Assembly: GCA_945910005.1 (NCBI GenBank)
Contig: OX246749.1
Span: forward strand, 22,588,197-22,652,196
From: Isoperla grammatica
Taxonomy: Eukaryota > Arthropoda > Insecta > Plecoptera > Perlodidae
Length of the DNA: 64,000 nucleotides
Direction: 5' to 3'
The notes below the pieces were generated by a model that did no database searches, was not told the origin of the DNA, and saw only the letters and a list, made by a program, of their open reading frames with translations. This document shows, piece after piece, positions 25,201-39,000 of the stretch. Position numbers and translations under genes: made by a program. Positions within the stretch are counted from its first letter, which is position 1; each line of letters starts with the position of its first letter.

Positions 25201-28200
25201 GAGAGACTACATGCAACATATGAAGACAACGCATGTTTCCTCGCTTGTGAAAGTGACTGTACTTGATAAACCCTGCGCTAAACAGTGACATGAGAGCAAC
25301 TACATGCAACATATGAAGACAACGCATGTTTCCTCGCTTGTGACGGTGACTGTACTAGATAAACCCTGCGCTAAGTCAGTGACATGAGAGCAACTACATG
25401 CAACATATGAAGACAACGCATGTTTCCTCGATTGTGAAGGTGACTGTACTTGATAAACCCTGCGAGAAGTCAGTGACATGAGAGCAACTACATGCAACAT
25501 ATGAAGACAACGCATCATTCCTCGCTTGTGACGGTGACTGTACGTGATAAACCCTGCGCTAAGTCAGTGACATGAGAGCAACTACATGCAACATATGAAG
25601 ACAACGCATGTTTCCTCGCTTGTGACGGTGACTGTACTTGATAAACCCTGCGCTAAGTCAGTGACATGAGAGCAACTACATGCAACATATGAAGACAACG
25701 CATGTTTCCTACTTGTGACGGTGACTGTACGTGATAAACCCTGCATTAAGTCAGTGACATGAGAGCAACTACATGCAACATATGAAGACAACGCATGTTT
25801 CCTCGCTTGCGCAGGTGACTGTACTTGATAAACCCTGCACTAAGTCAGTGACATGAGAGCAACTACATGCAACATATGAAGACAACGAATGTTTCCTCGC
25901 TTGTGAAAGTGACTGTACTTGATAAACCCATCGCTAAGTCAGTGACATGAGAGCAACTACATGCAACATATGAAGACAACGCATTTTTCCTCGCTTGTGA
26001 CGGTGACTGTACTTGATAAACCCTGCGCTAAGTCAGTGACATGAGAGCAACTACATGCAACATATTAGGACAACGCATGTTCCCTCGCTGGGAGGTGACT
26101 GTACTTGATAAACCCTGCGCTAAGTCAGTGACATGAGAGCAACTACATGCAACATATGAAGACAACGAATGTTTCGTCGCTTGTGACGGTGACTGTACTT
26201 GATAAACCCTGCGCTATGTCAGTGACATGAGAGCAACTACATGCAACATATGAGGACAACGCATGTTTCCTCGCTTGTTACGGTGACTGTACTTGATAAA
26301 CCCTGCGCTTAGTCAGTGACATGAGAGAAACTACAAGCAACATATGAAGACAACTCATGTTTCCTCGCTTGTGAAGGTGACTGTACTTGATAAACCCTGC
26401 GCTAAGTCAGTGACATGAAAGCCACTTCTTGAACATATTAGGACAACGCATGTTTCCTCGCTTGTGAAGGTGACTGTACTTGATAAACCCTGCGCTAAGT
26501 CAGTGACATGAGAGCAACTACATGCAACATATGAAGACAACGCATGTTTCCTCGCTTGTGACGGTGACTGTACTTGATAAACCCTGCGCTAAGTTAGTGA
26601 CATGAGAGCAACTACATGCAACATATGAAGACAACGCATGTTTCCTCGCTTGTGACGGTGACTGTACTTGATAAACCCTGCGCTAAGTCAGTGACATGAG
26701 AGAAACTTCATGCATTATATGAAGACAACGCATGTTTCCTCGCTTGTGACGGTGACTGTACTTGATTAACCCAGCGCTAAGTCAATGACATGAAAGCAAC
26801 TACATGCAACATATGAAGACAACGCATGTTTCCTCGCTTGTGAAGGTGACTGTACTTGATAAACCCTGCACTAAGTCAGTGACATGAGAGCAACTACATG
26901 CAACATATGAAGACAACGCATGTTTCCTCGCTTGTGACGGTGACTGTACTTGATAAACCCTGCGCTAAGTCAGTGACATGAGAGCAACTACATGCAACAT
27001 ATGAAGACAACGCATGTTTTCTCGCTTGTGAAGGTGACTGTACTTGATAAACACTGCGCTAAGTCAATGACATGAGAGCAACTACATGCAACATATGAAG
27101 ACAACGCATGTATCCTCGCTTGTGACGGTGACTGTACTTGATAAACCCTGCGCTAAGTCAGTGACATGAGAGCAACTACATGAGACTAATGAAGACAACG
27201 CATGTTTCTTCGCTTGTGAAGGTGACTAAACTAGATAAACCCTGCGCTAAGTCATGACATAAGAGCAACTACATGCAACATATGAAGACAACGCATGTTT
27301 CCTCGCTTGTGACGGTGACTGTACTTGATAAACCCTTCGCTAAGTCAGTGACATGAGAGTAACTACATGCAACATATGAAGACAACGCATGTTTCCTCGC
27401 TTGTGAAGGTGACTGTACTTGATAAACCCTGCACTAAGTCAGTGACATAAGAGCAACTACATGCAACATATGAAGACAACGCATGTTTCCTCGCTTGTGA
27501 TGGTGACTGTACTTGATAAACCCTGCGCTAAGTCAGTGACATGAGAGCAACTACATGCAACATATGAAGACAACGCATGTTTCCTCGCTTGTGAAGGTGA
27601 CTGTACTTGATAAACCCTGCGCTAAGTCAGTAACATAAGAGCAACTACATGCAACATATGAAGACAACGCATGTTTCCTCGCTTGTGAAGGTGACTGTAC
27701 TTGATAAACCCAGCGCTAAGTCAGTGACATGAGAGCAACTACATGCAACATATGAGGACAACGCATGTTTCCTCGCTTGTGAAGGTGACTGTACTTGATA
27801 AACTTTGCGCTAAGTCTGTGAAATGAGAGCAACTTCATGCAACATATGAAGACAACGCATGTTTCCTCGCTTGTGAAGGTGACTGTACTCGATAAACCCT
27901 GCGCTAAGTCAGTGACATGAGAGCAACAACATGCAACATATGAAGACAACGCATGTTTCCTCGCTTGTGACGGTGACTGTTCTTGATAAACCCTGCGCTA
28001 AGTCAGTGACATGAGAGCAACTGCATGCAACATATTAGGACAACGCATGTTCCCTCGCTGGGAAGGTGACTGTACTTGATAAACCCTGCGCTAAGTCAGT
28101 GACATGAGAGCAACTACATGCAACATATGAAGACAACGCATGTTTCCTCGCTTGTGACGGTGACTGTACTTGATAAACCCTGCGCTATGTCAGTGACATG

Positions 28201-30379
28201 AGAGCAACTACATGCAACATATGAGGACAACGCATGTTTCTTCGCTTGTTACGGTGACTGTACTTGATAAACCCTGCGTTTAGTCAGTGACATGAGAGCA
28301 ACTACAAGCAACATATGAAGACAACTCATGTTTCCTCGCTTGTGAAGGTGACTGTACTTGATAAACCCTGCGCTAAGTCAGTGACATGAAAGCCACTTCT
28401 TGAACATATTAGGACAACGCATGTTTCCTCGCTTGTGAAGGTGACTGTACTTGATAAACCCTGCGCTAAGTCAGTGACATGAGAGCAACTACATGCAACA
28501 AATGAAGACAACGCATGTTTCCTACTTGTGACGGTGACTGTACGTGATAAACCCTGCGCTAAGTCAGTGACATGAGAGCAACTACATGCAACATATGAAG
28601 ACAACGCATGTTTCCTCGCTTGTGAAGGTGACTGTACTTGATAAACCCTGCGCTAAGTCAGTGACATAAGAGCAACTACATGCAACATATGAAGACAACG
28701 CCTGTTTCCTCGCTTGTGAAGGTGACTGTACTTGATAAACCCTGCACTAAGTCAGTGACATGAGAGCAACTACATGCAACATATGAAGAAAACGCATGTT
28801 TTCTCGCTTCTGACGGTGACTGTACTTGATAAACCCTGCGCTAAGTCAGTAACATGAGAGCAACTACATGCAACATATGAACACAACGCATGTTTTCTCG
28901 CTTGTGAAGGTGACTGTACTTGATAAACCCTGCGCTAAGTCAGTGACATGAGAGGAACTACATGCAACATATGAAGACAACGCATGTTTCCTCGCTTGTG
29001 ACGGTGACTGTACGTGATAAACCCTGCGCTAAGTCAGTGACATGAGAGCAACTACATGCAACATATGAAGACAACGCATGTTTCCTCGCTTGTGAAGGTG
29101 ACTGTACTTGATAAACCCTGCGCTAAGTCAGTGACATGAGAGAGACTACATGCAACATATGAAGACAACGCATGTTTCCTCGCTTGTGAAAGTGTTTGTA
29201 CTTGATAAACCCTGCGCTAAACAGTGACATGAGAGCAACTACATGCAACATATGAAGACAACGCATGTTTCCTCGCTTGTGACGGTGACTGTACTAGATA
29301 AACCCTGCGCTAAGTCAGTGACATGAGAGCAACTACATGCAACATATGAAGACAACGCATGTTTCCTCGATTGTGAAGGTGACTGTACTTGATAAACCCT
29401 GCGCTAAGTCAGTGACATGAGAGCAACTACATGCAACATATGAAGACAACGCATCATTCCTCGCTTGTGACGGTGACTGTACGTGATAAACCCTGCGCTA
29501 AGTCAGTGACATGAGAGCAACTACATGCAACATATGAAGACAACGCATGTTTCCTCGCTTGTGACGGTGACTGTACTTGATAAACCCTGCGCTAAGTCAG
29601 TGACATGAGAGCAACTACATGCAACATATGAAGACAACGCATGTTTCCTACTTGTGACGGTGACTGTACGTGATAAACCCTGCATTAAGTCAGTGACATG
29701 AGAGCAACTACATGCAACATATGAAGACAACGCATGTTTCCTCGCTTGTGCAGGTGACTGTACTTGATAAACCCTGCGCTAAGTCAGTGACATGAGAGCA
29801 ACTACATGCAACATATGAAGACAACGAATGTTTCCTCGCTTGTGAAAGTGACTGTACTTGATAAACCCATCGCTAAGTCAGTGACATGAGAGCAACTACA
29901 TGCAACATATGAAGACAACGCATTTTTCCTCGCTTGTGACGGTGACTGTACTTGATAAACCCTGCGCTAAGTCAGTGACATGAGAGCAACTACATGCAAC
30001 ATATGAAGACAACGCATGTTTCCTCGCTTGTGAAGGTGACTGTACTTGATAAACCCTGCGCTAAGTCAGTGACATGAGAGCAACTACATGCAACATATAA
30101 AGACAACGCATGTTTCCTCGCTTGTGACGGTGACTGTACGTGATAAACCCTGCGCTAAGTCAGTGACATGAGAGCAACTACATGCAACATATGAAGACAA
30201 CGCATGTTTCCTCGCTTGTGACGGTGACTGTACTTCATAAACCCTGCGCTAAGTTAGTGACATGAGAGCAACTACATGCAACATATGAAGACAACGCATG
30301 TTTCCTACTTGTGACGGTGGCTGTACGTGATAAACCCTGCGCTTAGTCAGTGACATGAGAGCAACTACTTGCAACATAT

Positions 30380-30473
30380 GAAGACAACGCATGTTTCCTC
30401 GCTTGTGAAGGTGACTGTACTTGATAAACCCTGCGCTAAGTCAGTGACATGAGAGCAACTACATGCAACATAT
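30380..30473 (+). repeat. Representative consensus monomer (94 bp)
   Basis: This copy carries the most common base at every position I compared and is exactly 94 bp. CpG sites lie at monomer positions 9-10 (AACGCA), 20-21 (CTCGCT) and 54-55 (TGCGCT); the GACGG variant adds a fourth. Because 94 is one more than a multiple of three, each successive monomer shifts reading frame. On the minus strand one frame of the monomer lacks a stop, which produces chance open frames. No CENP-B box is present. Confidence 0.9.
30440..30448. other. GTCAGTGAC odd palindrome in the monomer
   Basis: GTCA-G-TGAC is a 9-nt palindrome around a central G at monomer positions 61-69, present in most monomers and altered in some (GTCTGTGAA, GTCATGAC, AACAGTGAC). 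A dyad kept through the array could be a dimeric protein-binding site; that is inference only. Confidence 0.35.
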
Positions 30474-30488
30474 GAAGACAACGCATGT
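30461..30488. other. Monomer-junction dyad: ACATGC / GCATGT around CATATG
   Basis: ACATGC (30461-30466) and GCATGT (30483-30488) form a 6-bp inverted repeat across a 16-nt spacer that starts near the palindrome CATATG (30469-30474). It spans the arbitrary monomer boundary and recurs about every 94 bp. Variants that break it are ACTTCTTGAACATATTAG and CATGAGACTAATG. Confidence 0.4.
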
Positions 30489-33400
30489 TTCCTCGCTTGT
30501 GAAGGTGACTGTACTTGATAAACCCTGCACTAAGTCAGTGACATGAGAGCAACTACATGCAACATATGAAGACAACGCATGTTTCCTCGCTTGTGACGGT
30601 GACTGTACTTGATAAACCCTGCGCTAAGTCAGTGACATGAGAGCAACTACATGCAACATATGAAGACAACGCATGTTTTCTCGCTTGTGAAGGTGACTGT
30701 ACTTGATAAACCCTGCGCTAAGTCAATGACATGAGAGCAACTTTATGCAACATATGAAGACAACGCATGTATCCTCGCTTGTGACGGTGACTGTACTTGA
30801 TAAACCCTGCGCTAAGTCAGTGACATGAGAGCAACTACATGAGACTAATGAAGACAACGCACTTTTCTTCGCTTGTGAAGGTGACTGTACTAGATAAACC
30901 CTGCGCTAAGTCATGACAGAAGAGCAACTACATGCAACATATGAAGACAACGCATGTTTCCTCGCTTGTGACGGTGACTGTACTTGATAAACTCTTCGCT
31001 AAGTCAGTGACATGAGAGTAACTACATGCAACATATGAAGACAACGCATGTTTCCTCGCTTGTGAAGGTGACTGTACTTGATAAACCCTGCACTAAGTCA
31101 GTGACATAAGAGCAACTACATGCAACATATGAAGACAACGCATGTTTCCTCGCTTGTGATGGTGACTGTACTTGATAAACCCTGCGCTAAGTCAGTGACA
31201 TGAGAGCAACTACATGCAACATATGAAGACAACGCATGTTTCCTCGCTTGTGAAGGTGACTGTACTTGATAAACCCTGCGCTAAGTCAGTAACATGAGAG
31301 CAACTACATGCAACATATGAAGACAACGCATGTTTCCTCGCTTGTGATCGTGACTGTACTTGATAAACCCTGCTCTTAGTCAGTGACATGAGAGCAACTA
31401 CATGCAACATATGAGGACAACGCATGTTTCCTCGCTTGTAAAGGTGACTGTACTTGATAAACTCTGCGCTAAGTCTGTAAAATGAGAGCAACTTCATGCA
31501 ACATATGAAGACAACGCATGTTTCCTCGCTTGTTACGGTGACTGTACTTGATAAACCCTGCGCTAAGTCAGTGACATGAGAGCAACTACATGCAACATAT
31601 GAAGACAACGCATGTTTCCTCGCTTGTGACGGTTACTGTACTTGATAAACCCTGCGCTAAGTCAGTGACATGAGAGCAACTACATGCAACATATTAGGAC
31701 AACGCATGTTCCCTCGCTGGGAAGGTGACTGTACTTGATAAACCCTGCGCTAAGTCAGTGACATGAGAGCAACTACATGCAACATATGAAGACAACATAT
31801 GTTTCCTCGCTTGTGACGGTGACTGTACTTGATAAACCCTGCGCTATGTCAGTGACATGAGAGCAACTACATGCAACATATGAGGACAACGCATGTTTCC
31901 TCGCTTGTGAAGGTTACTGTACTTGATAAACCCTGCGCTAAGTCAGTGACATGAAAGCAACTTCTTGAACATATTAGGACAACGCATGTTTCCTCGCTTG
32001 TGAAGGTGACTGTACTTGATAAACCCTGCGCCAAGTCAGTGACATGAGAGCAACTACATGCAACATATGAAGACAACGCATGTTTCCTCGCTTGTGACGG
32101 TGACTGTACTTGATAAACCCTGCGCTAAGTTAGTGACATGAGAGCAACTACATGCAACATATGAGGACAACGCATGTTTCCTCGCTTGTGACGGTGACTG
32201 TACTTGATAAACTCTGCGTTAAGTCAGTGCCATGAGAGCAACTTCATGCATTATATCAAGACAACGCATGTTTCCTCGCTTGTTACGGTGACTGTACTTG
32301 ATAAACCCAGCGCTAAGTCAAAGACATGAGAGCAACTACATGCAACATATGAGGACAACGCATGTTTTCTCGCTTGTGACGGTGACTGTACTAGATAAAC
32401 CCTGCGCTAAGTCATGACATAAGAGCAACTACATGCAACATATGAAGACAACGCATGTTTCCTCGCTTGTGAAGGTGACTGTACTTGATAAACCCTGCGG
32501 TAAGTCAGTGACATGAGAGCAACTACATGCAACATATGAAGACAACGCATGTTTCCTCGCTTGTGAAGGTGACTGTACTTGATAAACCCTGCACTAAGTC
32601 AGTGACATGAGAGCAACTACATGCAACATATGAAGACAACGCCTGTTTCCTCGCTTGTGACGGTGACTGTACTTGATAAACCCTGCGCTTAGTCAGTGAC
32701 ATGAGAGCAACTACATGCAACATATGAAGACAACGCATGTTTCCTCGCTTGTGAAGGTGACTGTACATGATAAACCCTGCGCTAAGTCAGTAACATGAGA
32801 GCAACTACATGCAACATATGAAGACTACGCATGTTTCCTCGCTTGTGAAGGTGACTGTACTTGATAAACCCTGCGCTAAGTCAGTGACATGAGAGCAACT
32901 ACATGCAACATATGAGGACAACGCATGTTTCCTCGCTTGTGAAGGTAACTGTACTTGATAAACCCTGCGCTAAGTCTGTGAAATGAGAGCAACTTCATGC
33001 AACATATGAAGACAACGCATGTTTCCTCGCTTGTGAAGGTGACTGTACTTGATAAACCCTGCGCTAAGTCAGTGACATGAGAGCAACTTCATGCAACATA
33101 TGAGGACAACGCATGTTTCCTCGCTTGTGAAGGTTACTGTACTTGATAAACCCTGCGCTAAGTCAGTGACATGAAAGCAACTTCTTGAACATATTAGGAC
33201 AACGCATGTTTCCTCGCTTGTGAAGGTGACTGTACTTGATAAACCCTGCGCTAAGTCAGTGACATGAGAGCAACTACATGCAACATATGAAGACAACGCA
33301 TGTTTCCTCGCTTGTGACGGTGACTGTACTTGATAAACCCTGCGCTAAGTCATGACATAAGAGCAACTACATGCAACATATGAAGACAACGCATGTTTCC

Positions 33401-34809
33401 TCGCTTGTGAAGGTGACTGTACTTGATAAACCCTGCGGTAAGTCAGTTACATGAGAGCAACTACATGCAACATATGAAGACAACGCATGTTTCCTCGCTT
33501 GTGAAGGTGACTGTACTTGATAAACCCTGCACTAAGTCAGTGACATGAGAGCAACTACATGCAACATATGAAGACAACGCATGTTTCCTCGCTTGTGACG
33601 GTGACTGTACTTGATAAACCCTGCGCTAGATCAGTGACATGAGAGCAACTACATGCAACATATGAAGACAACGCATGTTTCCTCGCTTGTGAAGGTGACT
33701 GTACATGATAAACCCTGCGCTAAGTCAGTAACATGAGAGCAACTACATGCAACATATGAAGACAACGCATGTTTCCTCGCTTGTGAAGGTGACTGTACTT
33801 GATAAACCCTGCGCTAAGTCAGTGACATGAGAGCAACTACATGCAACATATGAGGACAACGCATGTTTCCTCGCTTGTGAAGGTAACTGTACTTGATAAA
33901 CCCTGCGCTAAGTCTGTGAAATGAGAGCAACTTCATGCAACATATGAAGACAACGCATGTTTCCTCGCTTGTGAAGGTGACTGTACTCGATAAACCCTGC
34001 GCTAAGTCAGTGACATGAGAGCAACTACATGCAACATATGAAGACAACGCATGTTTCCTCGCTTGTGACTGTGACTGTACTTGATAAACCCTGCGCTAAG
34101 TCAGTGACATGAGAGCAACTACATGCAACATATTAGGACAACGCATGTTCCCTCGCTGGGAAGGTGACTGTACTTGATAAACCCTGCGCTAAGTCAGTGA
34201 CATGAGAGCAGCTACATGCAACATATGAAGACAACGCATGTTTCCTCGCTTGTGACGGTGACTGTACTTGATAAACCCTGCGCTATGTCAGTGACATGAG
34301 AGCAACTACATGCAACATATGAGGACAACGCATGTTTCCTCGCTTGTTACGGTGACTGTACTTGATAAACCCTGCGTTTAGTCAGTGACATGAGAGCAAC
34401 TACAAGCAACATATGAAGACAACTCATGTTTCCTCGCTTGTGAAGGTGACTGTACTTGATAAACCCTGCGCTAAGTCAGTGACATGAAAGCCACTTCTTG
34501 AACATATTAGTTTTAAATATCTGGAACTAAATATGTGTATCTAATGCTCCTGTAAGCATGCCACTCTAAAATCTAAACCTGTTCATAACCTACCAATATT
34601 TACTATGTTTCCATTTTACACTTATAAATGGTTAACCGTTAACTTTAGTTAGTTATTAATAATTATTTTTAAGATTAGTTATAGTTTGCTGTACGTTAAT
34701 CTATTTTACGACAGAAATGACTATAGTAATATGTATACGTTAAAATTTTTGATGTGCTACCCAATTACCATTATTGTTCATGTATTGTTTATATTCATAA
34801 TAAGAAAAA

Positions 34810-34847
34810 GTATGCTCCGCCTCATGTGTTATCTTATTGGAGCATAC
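34810..34847 (+). other. 9-bp inverted repeat in insertion copy 2
   Basis: Same GTATGCTCC / GGAGCATAC stem with the same 20-nt loop as in copy 1, unchanged in sequence. Confidence 0.6.
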
Positions 34848-34902
34848 AAATTTCATAATGTATCATCCATGTATACACAAATGGGAAAAATAAATAAAAA
34901 CT

Positions 34903-34918
34903 AAAAAAAAAAAAAAAA
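34903..34918 (+). other. Poly(A) tract, insertion copy 2
   Basis: Run of exactly 16 A residues, the same length as in the other two copies. Mononucleotide tracts change length quickly, so equal lengths argue for very recent duplication or an assembly duplication. Confidence 0.75.
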
Positions 34919-36081
34919 CTAAACGCATGTTTCCTCGCTTGTGAAGGTGACTGTACTTGATAAACCCTGCGCTAAGTCAGTGACATGAGAGCAACTACAT
35001 GCAACATATGAAGACAACGCATGTTTCCTCGCTTGTGACGGTGACTGTACTTGATAAACCCTGCGCTAAGTTAGTGACATGAGAGCAACTACATGCAACA
35101 TATGAAGACAACGCATGTTTCCTCGCTTGTGACGGTGACTGTACTTGATAAACCCTGCGCTAAGTCAGTGACATGAGAGCAACTACATGCAACATATGAA
35201 GACAACGCATGTTTCCTAGCTTGTGGAAGTGACTGTACGTGATAAACCCTGCGCTAAGTCAGTGACATGAGAGCAACTTCATGCAGCACATGAAGACAAC
35301 GCATGTTTCCTCGCTTGTGAAGGTGACTGTACTTGATAAACCCTGCGCTAAGTCAGTGACATGAGAGCAACTACATGCAACATATGAAGACAACGCATGT
35401 TTCCTCGCTTGTGATGGTGACTGTACTTGATAAACCCTGCTCTAAGTCAGTGACATGAGAGCAACTACATGCAACATATGAGGACAACGCATGTTTCCTC
35501 GCTTGTGAAGGTGACTGTACTTGATAAACTCTGCGCTAAGTCTGTAAAATGAGAGCAACTTCATGCAACATATGAAGACAACGCATGTTTCCTCGCTTGT
35601 GAAGGTGACTGTACTTGATAAACCCTGCGCTAAGTCAGTGACATGAGAGCAACTACATGCAACATATGAAGACAACGCATGTTTCCTCGCTTGTGACGGT
35701 GACTGTACTTGATAAACCCTGCGCTAAGTCAGTGACATGAGAGCAACTACATGCAACATATTAGGACAACGCATGTTCCCTCGCTGGGAAGGTGACTGTA
35801 CTTGATAAACCCTGCGCTAAGTCAGTGACATGAGAGCAACTACATGCAACATATGAAGACAACATATGTTTCCTCGCTTGTGACGGTGACTGTACTTGAT
35901 AAACCCTGCGCTATGTCAGTGACATGAGAGCAACTACATGCAACATATGAGGACAACGCATGTTTCCTCGCTTGTGAAGGTTACTGTACTTGATAAACCC
36001 TGCGCTAAGTCAGTGACATGAAAGCAACTTCTTGAACATATTAGGACAACGCATGTTTCCTCGCTTGTGAAGGTGACTGTA

Positions 36082-39000
36082 CTTGATAAACCCTGCGCTA
36101 AGTCAGTGACATGAGAGCAACTACATGCAACATATGAAGACAACGCATGTTTCCTCGCTTGTGACGGTGACTGTACTTGATAAACCCTGCGCTAAGTTAG
36201 TGACATGAGAGCAACTACATGCAACATATGAGGACAACGCATGTTTCCTCGCTTGTGACGGTGACTGTACTTGATAAACTCTGCGTTAAGTCAGTGCCAT
36301 GAGAGCAACTTCATGCATTATATGAAGACAACGCATGTTTCCTCGCTTGTTACGGTGACTGTACTTGATAAACCCAGCGCTAAGTTAAAGACATGAGAGC
36401 AACTACATGCAACATATGAGGACAACGCTTGTTTCCTCGCTTGTGACGGTGACTGTACTAGATAAACCCTGCGCTAAGTCATGACATAAGAGCAACTACA
36501 TGCAACATATGAAGACAACGCATGTTTCCTCGCTTGTGAAGGTGACTGTACATGATAAACCCTGCGCTAAGTCAGTAACATGAGAGCAACTACATGCAAC
36601 ATATGAAGACAACGCATGTTTCCTCGCTTGTGAAGGTGACTGTACTTGATAAACCCTGCGCTAAGTCAGTGACATGAGAGCAACTACATGCAACGTATGA
36701 GGACAACGCATGTTTCCTCGCTTGTGAAGGTAACTGTACTTGATAAACCCTGCGCTAAGTCTGTGAAATGAGAGCAACTTCATGCAACATATGAAGACAA
36801 CGCATGTTTCCTCGCTTGTGAAGGTGACTGTACTTGATAAACCCTGCGCTAAGTCAGTGACATGAGAGCAACTACATGCAACATATGAAGACAACGCATG
36901 TTTCCTCGCTTGTGACGGTGACTGTACTTGATAAACCCTGCGCTAAGTCAGTGACATGAGAGCAACTACATGCAACATATTAGGACAACGCATGTTCCCT
37001 CGCTGGGAAGGTAACTGTACTTGATAGACCCTGCGCTAAGTCAGTGACATGAGAGCAGCTACATGCAACATATGAAGACAACGCATGTTTCCTCGCTTGT
37101 GACGGTGACTGTACTTGATAAACCCTGCGCTATGTCAGTGACATGAGAGCAACTACATGCAACATATGAGGACAACGCATGTTTCCTCGCTTGTGACGGT
37201 GACTGTACTTGATAAACCCTGCGCTATGTCAGTGACATGAGAGCAACTACATGCAACATATGAGGACAACGCATGTTTCCTCGCTTGTGAAGGTTACTGT
37301 ACTTGATAAACCCTGCGCTAAGTCAGTGACATGAAAGCAACTTCTTGAACATATTAGGACAACGCATGTTTCCTCGCTTGTGAAGGTGACTGTACTTGAT
37401 AAACCCTGCGCTAAGTCAGTGACATGAGAGCAACTACATGCAACATATGAAGACAACGCATGTTTCCTCGCTTGTGACGGTGACTGTACTTGATAAACCC
37501 TGCGCTAAGTTAGTGACATAAGAGCAACTACATGCAACATATGAGGACAACGCATGTTTCCTCGCTTGTGACGGTGACTGTACTTGATAAACTCTGCGTT
37601 AAGTCAGTGCCATGAGAGCAATGTATGTTTCCTCGCTTGTTACGGTGACTGTACTTGATAAACCCTGCGCTATGTCAGTGACATGAGAGCAACTACATGC
37701 AACATATGAGGACAACGCATGTTTCCTCGCTTGTGAAGGTTACTGTACTTGATAAACCCTGCGCTAAGTCAGTGACATGAAAGCAACTTCTTGAACATAT
37801 TAGGACAACGCATGTTTCCTCGCTTGTGAAGGTGAATGTACTTGATAAACCCTGCGCTAAGTCAGTGACATGAGAGCAACTACATGCAACATATGAAGAC
37901 AACGCATGTTTCCTCGCTTGTGACGGTGACTGTACTTGATAAACCCTGCGCTAAGTCATGACATAAGAGCAACTACATGCAACATATGAAGACAACGCAT
38001 GTTTCCTCGCTTGTGAAGGTGACTGTACTTGATTATCCCTGCGGTAAGTCAGTGACATGAGAGCAACTACATGCAACATATGAAGACAACGCATGTTTCC
38101 TCGCTTGTGAAGGTGACTGTACTTGATAAACCCTGCACTAAGTCAGTGACATGAGAGCAACTACATGCAACATATGAAGACAACGCATGTTTCCTCGCTT
38201 GTGACGGTGACTGTACTTGATAAACCCTGCGCTAAGTCAGTGACAAGAGAGCAACTACATGCAACATATGAAGACAATACATGTTTCCTCGCTTGTGAAG
38301 GTGACTGTACATGATAAACCCTGCGCTAAGTCAGTGACATGAGAGCAACTACATGCAACATATTAGGACAACGCATGTTACCTCGCTGGGAAGGTGACTG
38401 TACTTGATAAACCCTGCGCTAAGTCAGTGACATGAGAGCAACTACATGCGACATCTGAAGACAACGCATGTTCCCTCGCTTGTGACGGTGACTGTACTTG
38501 ATAAACCCTGCGCTAAGTCAGTGACATGAGAGCAACTATATGCAACATATGAGGACAACGCATGTTTCCTCGCTTGTGAAGGTGACTGTACTTGATAAAC
38601 CCTGCACTAAGTCAGTGACATGAGAGCAACTACATGCAACATATGAGGACAACGCATGTTTTCTCGCTTGTTACGGTGACTGTACTTGATAAACCCTGCG
38701 TTTAGTCAGTGACATGAGAGCAACTACAAGGAACATATGAAGACAACTCATGTTTCCTCGCTTGTGAAGGTGACTGTACTTGATAAACCCTGCGCTGAAT
38801 CAGTGACATGAAAGCCACTTCTTGAACATATTACGACAACGCATGTTTCCTCGCTTGTGAAGGTGACTGTACTTGATAAACCCTGCACTAAGTCAGTGAC
38901 ATGAGAGCAACTACATGCAACATATGAAGAAAACGCATGTTTTCTCGCTTCTGACGGTGACTGTACTTGATAAACCCTGCGCTAAGTCAGTGACATGAGA

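Larger units (their letters stand above)
18120..34510 (+). repeat. 94-bp satellite array, segment 2
   Basis: Continuation of the same array in the same orientation and with the same variant set as segment 1. It resumes in mid-monomer at AACGCATG after the first insertion and runs to the second insertion, again stopping at ACATATTAG. It contains the junction between the first and second 16,801-bp units at about 19281. No genic sequence is seen on either strand. Confidence 0.98.
34511..34920 (+). mobile_element. AT-rich poly(A)-ended insertion, copy 2
   Basis: Copy of the 17710-18119 segment displaced by exactly 16,801 bp, with the same left flank (ATATTAG), the same right flank (CTA then AACGCATG) and the same A16 tail (34903-34918). 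Shared breakpoints show that this is duplication of one insertion together with its satellite surroundings, not a second insertion event. Confidence 0.6.
19281..36081 (+). repeat. Higher-order repeat unit, copy 2 (16,801 bp)
   Basis: Direct tandem copy of 2480-19280. Differences from copy 1 seen by eye include two substitutions at 22302 and 22304, where CGTTAAGTC becomes CGTTTAATC. Copies 1 and 2 share variants that the third copy lacks: G at 13519 and 30320 but A at 52442; A at 3665 and 20466 but C at 42588. They are therefore each other's closest relatives. Homology at this offset ends at about 36082, where CTTGAT replaces CTCGAT. Confidence 0.92.

Noticed and set aside
30380..30473. CENP-B box in the monomer
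   Set aside because: The TTCG....A..CGGG core is absent on both strands of the consensus. TTCTTCGCTTGTG variants supply a TTCG but not the rest.
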